A stretch of 16,565 nucleotides of DNA from Deltaproteobacteria bacterium (GTDB lineage Bacteria; Desulfobacterota; UBA8473), in assembly GCA_030623035.1 (NCBI GenBank), contig JAUXFK010000031.1:1-16565 (forward strand). The letters are read 5' to 3'. The notes under the pieces were generated by a model that did no database searches, was not told the DNA's origin, and saw only the letters and a program-made list of their open reading frames with translations. Shown one piece after another: positions 14,003 through 16,565 of the stretch; positions within the stretch are counted from its first letter, which is position 1, and every line of letters starts with the position of its first letter. The position numbers and the translations under genes are program-made.

Positions 14003-14752
14003 TCAGACCCTATTTATCAGACTCGCAATATAACCCGCTCCAAAGCCGTTATCAATATTGGTAACCGCAACCCCTGGAGCACATGAATTTAACATTCCAA
14101 GCAAAGCGGTTATCCCTCCAAAATTGGCGCCATATCCAATACTCGTAGGAACTGCAATGATAGGTTTGGCAACCAATCCACCAACAACACTCGGCAGTGC
14201 CCCTTCCATTCCTGCCACTACTACCAGTACACTGGCATCAAATAGCCTTTTCATCCGGCTCATTAAGCGATGAATACCTGCAACTCCGACATCATAGAGC
14301 CGATCAACCTTGTTCCCCATCATATAAGCAGTAAGTAAAGCCTCTTCAGCTACCGGTATATCCGAAGTTCCAGCGCTGATTACCAATACAGTCCCTCTGC
14401 CCCCTTCTTTTATTTCCTGATTTACCATTGTAATCGCATTCGGCTTTGGATGGTACTTTGCATCTGGAAAGGCCTCCTTTACTCTTTGGGCTTTCTCCTT
14501 ATGTATCCTGGTTACCAAAATATTTTCGCCTTTTTCACTCATACTCTGCATGATAGAGATAATATCCTCATCTGATTTGCCCTCTCCGAATATTACCTCA
14601 GGAAACCCAAGCCTTAAATGGCGATGGTGATCAATGGTCGCATGACCGATATCTTCAAAGGGTAGAGTCTTCAATGAATCCAATGCTTCATCCACTTCAA
14701 TCTCCCCTCTTTTAACCTCTTCCAAAAGGCTTTTTAACAGTGTCAGGTTCAT
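14003..14752 (-). CDS. larB: LarB, pyridinium biscarboxylate mononucleotide synthase
   Basis: 249 aa. LarB carboxylates and hydrolyses nicotinate adenine dinucleotide, the first step of nickel-pincer nucleotide synthesis. The N-terminal helical part (LLEEVKRGEIEVDEALDSLKTLPFEDIGHATIDHHR) and FPEVIFGEGKSDEDI are typical. The C-terminal half is the AIR carboxylase/PurE-like domain: VISAGTSDIPVAEEA, DVGVAGIHRL, VVVAGMEGALPSVVGGL, GYGANFGGITALLGMLNSCAPGV and the ending NIDNGFGAGYIASLI. AGGTGA lies about 5 nt before the ATG. It is followed by larC across repeat D. LarE, the sulfur transferase for the middle step, and LarA are not in the window. Confidence 0.95.
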   Translation of the reverse strand: MNLTLLKSLLEEVKRGEIEVDEALDSLKTLPFEDIGHATIDHHRHLRLGFPEVIFGEGKSDEDIISIMQSMSEKGENILVTRIHKEKAQRVKEAFPDAKYHPKPNAITMVNQEIKEGGRGTVLVISAGTSDIPVAEEALLTAYMMGNKVDRLYDVGVAGIHRLMSRMKRLFDASVLVVVAGMEGALPSVVGGLVAKPIIAVPTSIGYGANFGGITALLGMLNSCAPGVAVTNIDNGFGAGYIASLINRV

Positions 14753-14917
14753 CTTTCACCTAAAAAATAGTTTGCTGACCTCACTCCTTTTTGTCTCGCC
14801 ATTTTATAGGGAGGCAAAGCAGATTTCCACCATCCTTTGTGGCGGAATGCTATCATGAGGATTTCTTCTTTTGCACAAACCCATATTTATATAAAGATAA
14901 TGACTTTTTTTACAGGA

Positions 14918-15772
14918 TCAAGAATCCATAGGCTTTCTTAGCCCCTTTACAGTGGACAAATTCTTGACATCGTCCTGTTCTTCTTTTTTAGGGGTTTCCA
15001 GTATCATGGGCATATCTCGCATTGCCTGGTGGTTTATCAACATCTCAAACCCTTTGATGCCAATCTTGCCTTTGCCGATATGTTCATGCCGATCGATTAA
15101 AGAGCCAAGACTTCCTTTAGAATCGTTTAGATGAATCAGACAGAGTCTATCCATCCCCAAAAGCGAATCTATCTCCTTTATTAACTCTTCTATGGAATCC
15201 ATATCTCTAAGATCATAACCGGAAGCAAAGCCATGGCATGTATCGAAACACAAACCCAGTGAATGATTTTCCTTTACTGAATCGGTTATCGCCTTGATTT
15301 GATTTAGACGATAACCGATTATTGAACCAGAACCAGCAGTATTCTCCAAAAGGATCTTTATTTTTCTATTTTTGTCATCTTCCAACACTGAGTTTAATGC
15401 ATCACTTGCTCTTTTAATTCCATACTGTATATCCCTATCCTTAGAGCTTCCAATGTGGGTTACTAAAAAGGTTGCACCCAACATATCCGCCCTTTCTAAA
15501 TCTAGTTTAAAAGAATCTATAGACCTCTTGTAGAGATCTTCGTCGGGTGAAGCAAGATTAATAAGGTACGATGTATGAACTACAAGTGGATGTATCTTGC
15601 TTTCATTTAACTTTTCTTTAAATATTCGGACATCATCATCTAGAAGCGGGGATACTTTCCAACCACGTGGGTTATGTGAGAATATCTGCATAGCAGTACA
15701 CCCAATGGCCTTTGCCCTGTCAATAGACTTAAATATCTTTCCCGAAATAGAGACATGGACTCCCAATTGCAA
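14918..15772 (-). CDS. nfo: Endonuclease IV (Nfo), AP endonuclease
   Basis: 284 aa, TIM-barrel apurinic/apyrimidinic endonuclease of base excision repair. All nine Zn ligands of the Escherichia coli enzyme can be matched: H66 (VVHTSY), H106 (THIGS), E143 (LENTAG), D177 and H180 (FDTCHGF), H214 (HLND), D227 and H229 (DRHEHIG), E259 (LETPK). The start is a TTG at 15772 (MQLGVHVSISG), aligning with the family N-terminus; GGGGG lies 12 nt upstream. It begins 23 nt after the metallophosphoesterase stop, so the two are likely co-transcribed. The 165-nt gap before larB holds no gene. The 25-residue C-terminal tail after LETPK is ordinary in length. Confidence 0.96.
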   Translation of the reverse strand: MQLGVHVSISGKIFKSIDRAKAIGCTAMQIFSHNPRGWKVSPLLDDDVRIFKEKLNESKIHPLVVHTSYLINLASPDEDLYKRSIDSFKLDLERADMLGATFLVTHIGSSKDRDIQYGIKRASDALNSVLEDDKNRKIKILLENTAGSGSIIGYRLNQIKAITDSVKENHSLGLCFDTCHGFASGYDLRDMDSIEELIKEIDSLLGMDRLCLIHLNDSKGSLGSLIDRHEHIGKGKIGIKGFEMLINHQAMRDMPMILETPKKEEQDDVKNLSTVKGLRKPMDS

Positions 15773-15795
15773 CGGTTTAATGAACCCCCTCTTTT

Positions 15796-16524
15796 TTATA
15801 CTCCAATAGCAATCCTCTTCGCCAGATATTCCGGCAACCCAGCCTCTATAATCTTCTTTTGTGCGGTTGCAATATCATACGGAACCCTTTTAAGTGTGAA
15901 TACAGACTCTTTTGTATCACAGATGCCAAAAGCAGCTTCCGAGATACCATCTCGAGGCTGTCCTATACTCCCGACATTAATAATATATCTAAACCCCTCT
16001 CTTAAATGAACTGTAAGAGAGCCTGAGGGGTAAACCCTTCCCTCATTATCCTTTATAAACACAGCAGGGATATGAGAATGCCCTATAAAACAGATTCTAT
16101 TATGATAAAAATTGAAGCCCTTAATTACATCGCTTAATGAAAAGAGGTAATCCCAATTCTGCGGGTTGCATGGTGTAGAATGTACGAATGTAAAATCATC
16201 CTTAATGTCAATCAAGGAAAGCCCGGACAAGAAGCTTCGATTTTTGTATGTCAACTGCTCTTTTGTCCATTCAATCGCTGTCCTGGCAACAGAATTGAAA
16301 GAAGATACATCTGTTAGCCCGGTCACTGCATAATCATGATTACCTGCTATGAATACATCTGCCCTGTCTTTAATAATATCAACACACTCATTGGGGTTTG
16401 CCCCATAGCCGACAGCATCTCCCAAAAAGGCCAGCTTCAAAATGTCCTCTTTTAACAGGAAATTTAAAACAGCCTTAAATGCCTCAAGATTTCCATGTAT
16501 ATCCGATAAAATCGCCCACTTCAA
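15796..16524 (-). CDS. Calcineurin-like metallophosphoesterase (YfcE/MJ0936-like)
   Basis: 242 aa from TTG 16524. All five metal-binding blocks are present: SDIHGN (D8, H10), LGDAVGYGANP, AGNHDYA, FVHSTP and IGHSHIP. The set points to a two-metal phosphodiesterase or phosphatase; GDxVGYGxxP with GNHD is typical of a large bacterial subgroup of unknown substrate. The start TTG 16524 gives MKWAILSDIHGN, with GGGAGA about 11 nt upstream. A TTG at 16560 would add 12 residues not typical of the family; a TAG stop immediately precedes it in frame, so the gene cannot extend further. It heads the same-strand run, with nfo 23 nt downstream. Confidence 0.9.
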   Translation of the reverse strand: MKWAILSDIHGNLEAFKAVLNFLLKEDILKLAFLGDAVGYGANPNECVDIIKDRADVFIAGNHDYAVTGLTDVSSFNSVARTAIEWTKEQLTYKNRSFLSGLSLIDIKDDFTFVHSTPCNPQNWDYLFSLSDVIKGFNFYHNRICFIGHSHIPAVFIKDNEGRVYPSGSLTVHLREGFRYIINVGSIGQPRDGISEAAFGICDTKESVFTLKRVPYDIATAQKKIIEAGLPEYLAKRIAIGV

Positions 16525-16565
16525 CTCTCGGTTATCTCCCGATAATTTATATAATAACAACTACA

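Noticed and set aside
14835..14858. Hairpin TTCCACCA/TGGCGGAA as terminator between nfo and larB
   Set aside because: One mismatch in an 8-bp stem and no U-run on the transcribed strand.

Overview
The window is chromosomal DNA of a Gram-negative, probably anaerobic or microaerophilic bacterium with A+T-leaning DNA. The gene content fits a Desulfobacterota/Nitrospirota-like or related candidate-phylum genome: short-form ThiC, a ThiD-ThiN fusion, System II (CcsA) cytochrome c assembly beside siroheme and heme genes, and LarB/LarC nickel-pincer cofactor genes. I cannot fix the taxon from sequence alone.

Layout. (1) 1-2400, minus: a large exported, membrane-anchored protein of unknown function that runs off the left edge without a stop; 800 codons are visible. 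(2) 2440-5475: an accessory-looking block abutting the 3' end of tRNA-Thr(CGT). It holds an integron-type tyrosine recombinase (IntI class, with an extra N-terminal domain) on minus. On plus are a ribbon-helix-helix antitoxin/MazF toxin pair, with a strong promoter embedded in a palindromic operator, and a six-helix membrane protein. I see no canonical attC or attI core sites. (3) 5476-16524, all minus: a long directon of core metabolism. In transcription order it runs metallophosphoesterase, endonuclease IV, larB, larC, a 16-codon ORF, fmdB-like zinc ribbon, precorrin-2 dehydrogenase, ccsA-like, hemA, thiDN, thiC, a small XRE-type HTH gene, tRNA-Thr.

How the genes relate. The precorrin-2 dehydrogenase, CcsA-like protein and HemA sit in a tetrapyrrole/cytochrome c cluster. 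ThiDN and ThiC make the pyrimidine half of thiamine and join it to the thiazole half. LarB and LarC catalyse the first and last steps of nickel-pincer nucleotide synthesis; LarE is not in the window.

The most unusual content is non-coding. The gaps between directon genes hold four copies (A 8487-8677, B 10004-10208, C 12418-12495, D 13719-13998) of one palindromic element, in two orientations and at different stages of internal deletion. The two arms of each element match each other even where copies differ, so substitutions are compensatory across copies. A fifth, unrelated, roughly 320-bp imperfect palindrome (11787-12105) fills the largest gap. Elements A, C and D lie within a few bases of a start or stop codon, which suggests a family of miniature inverted-repeat elements that targets, or tolerates only, gene junctions inside operons.
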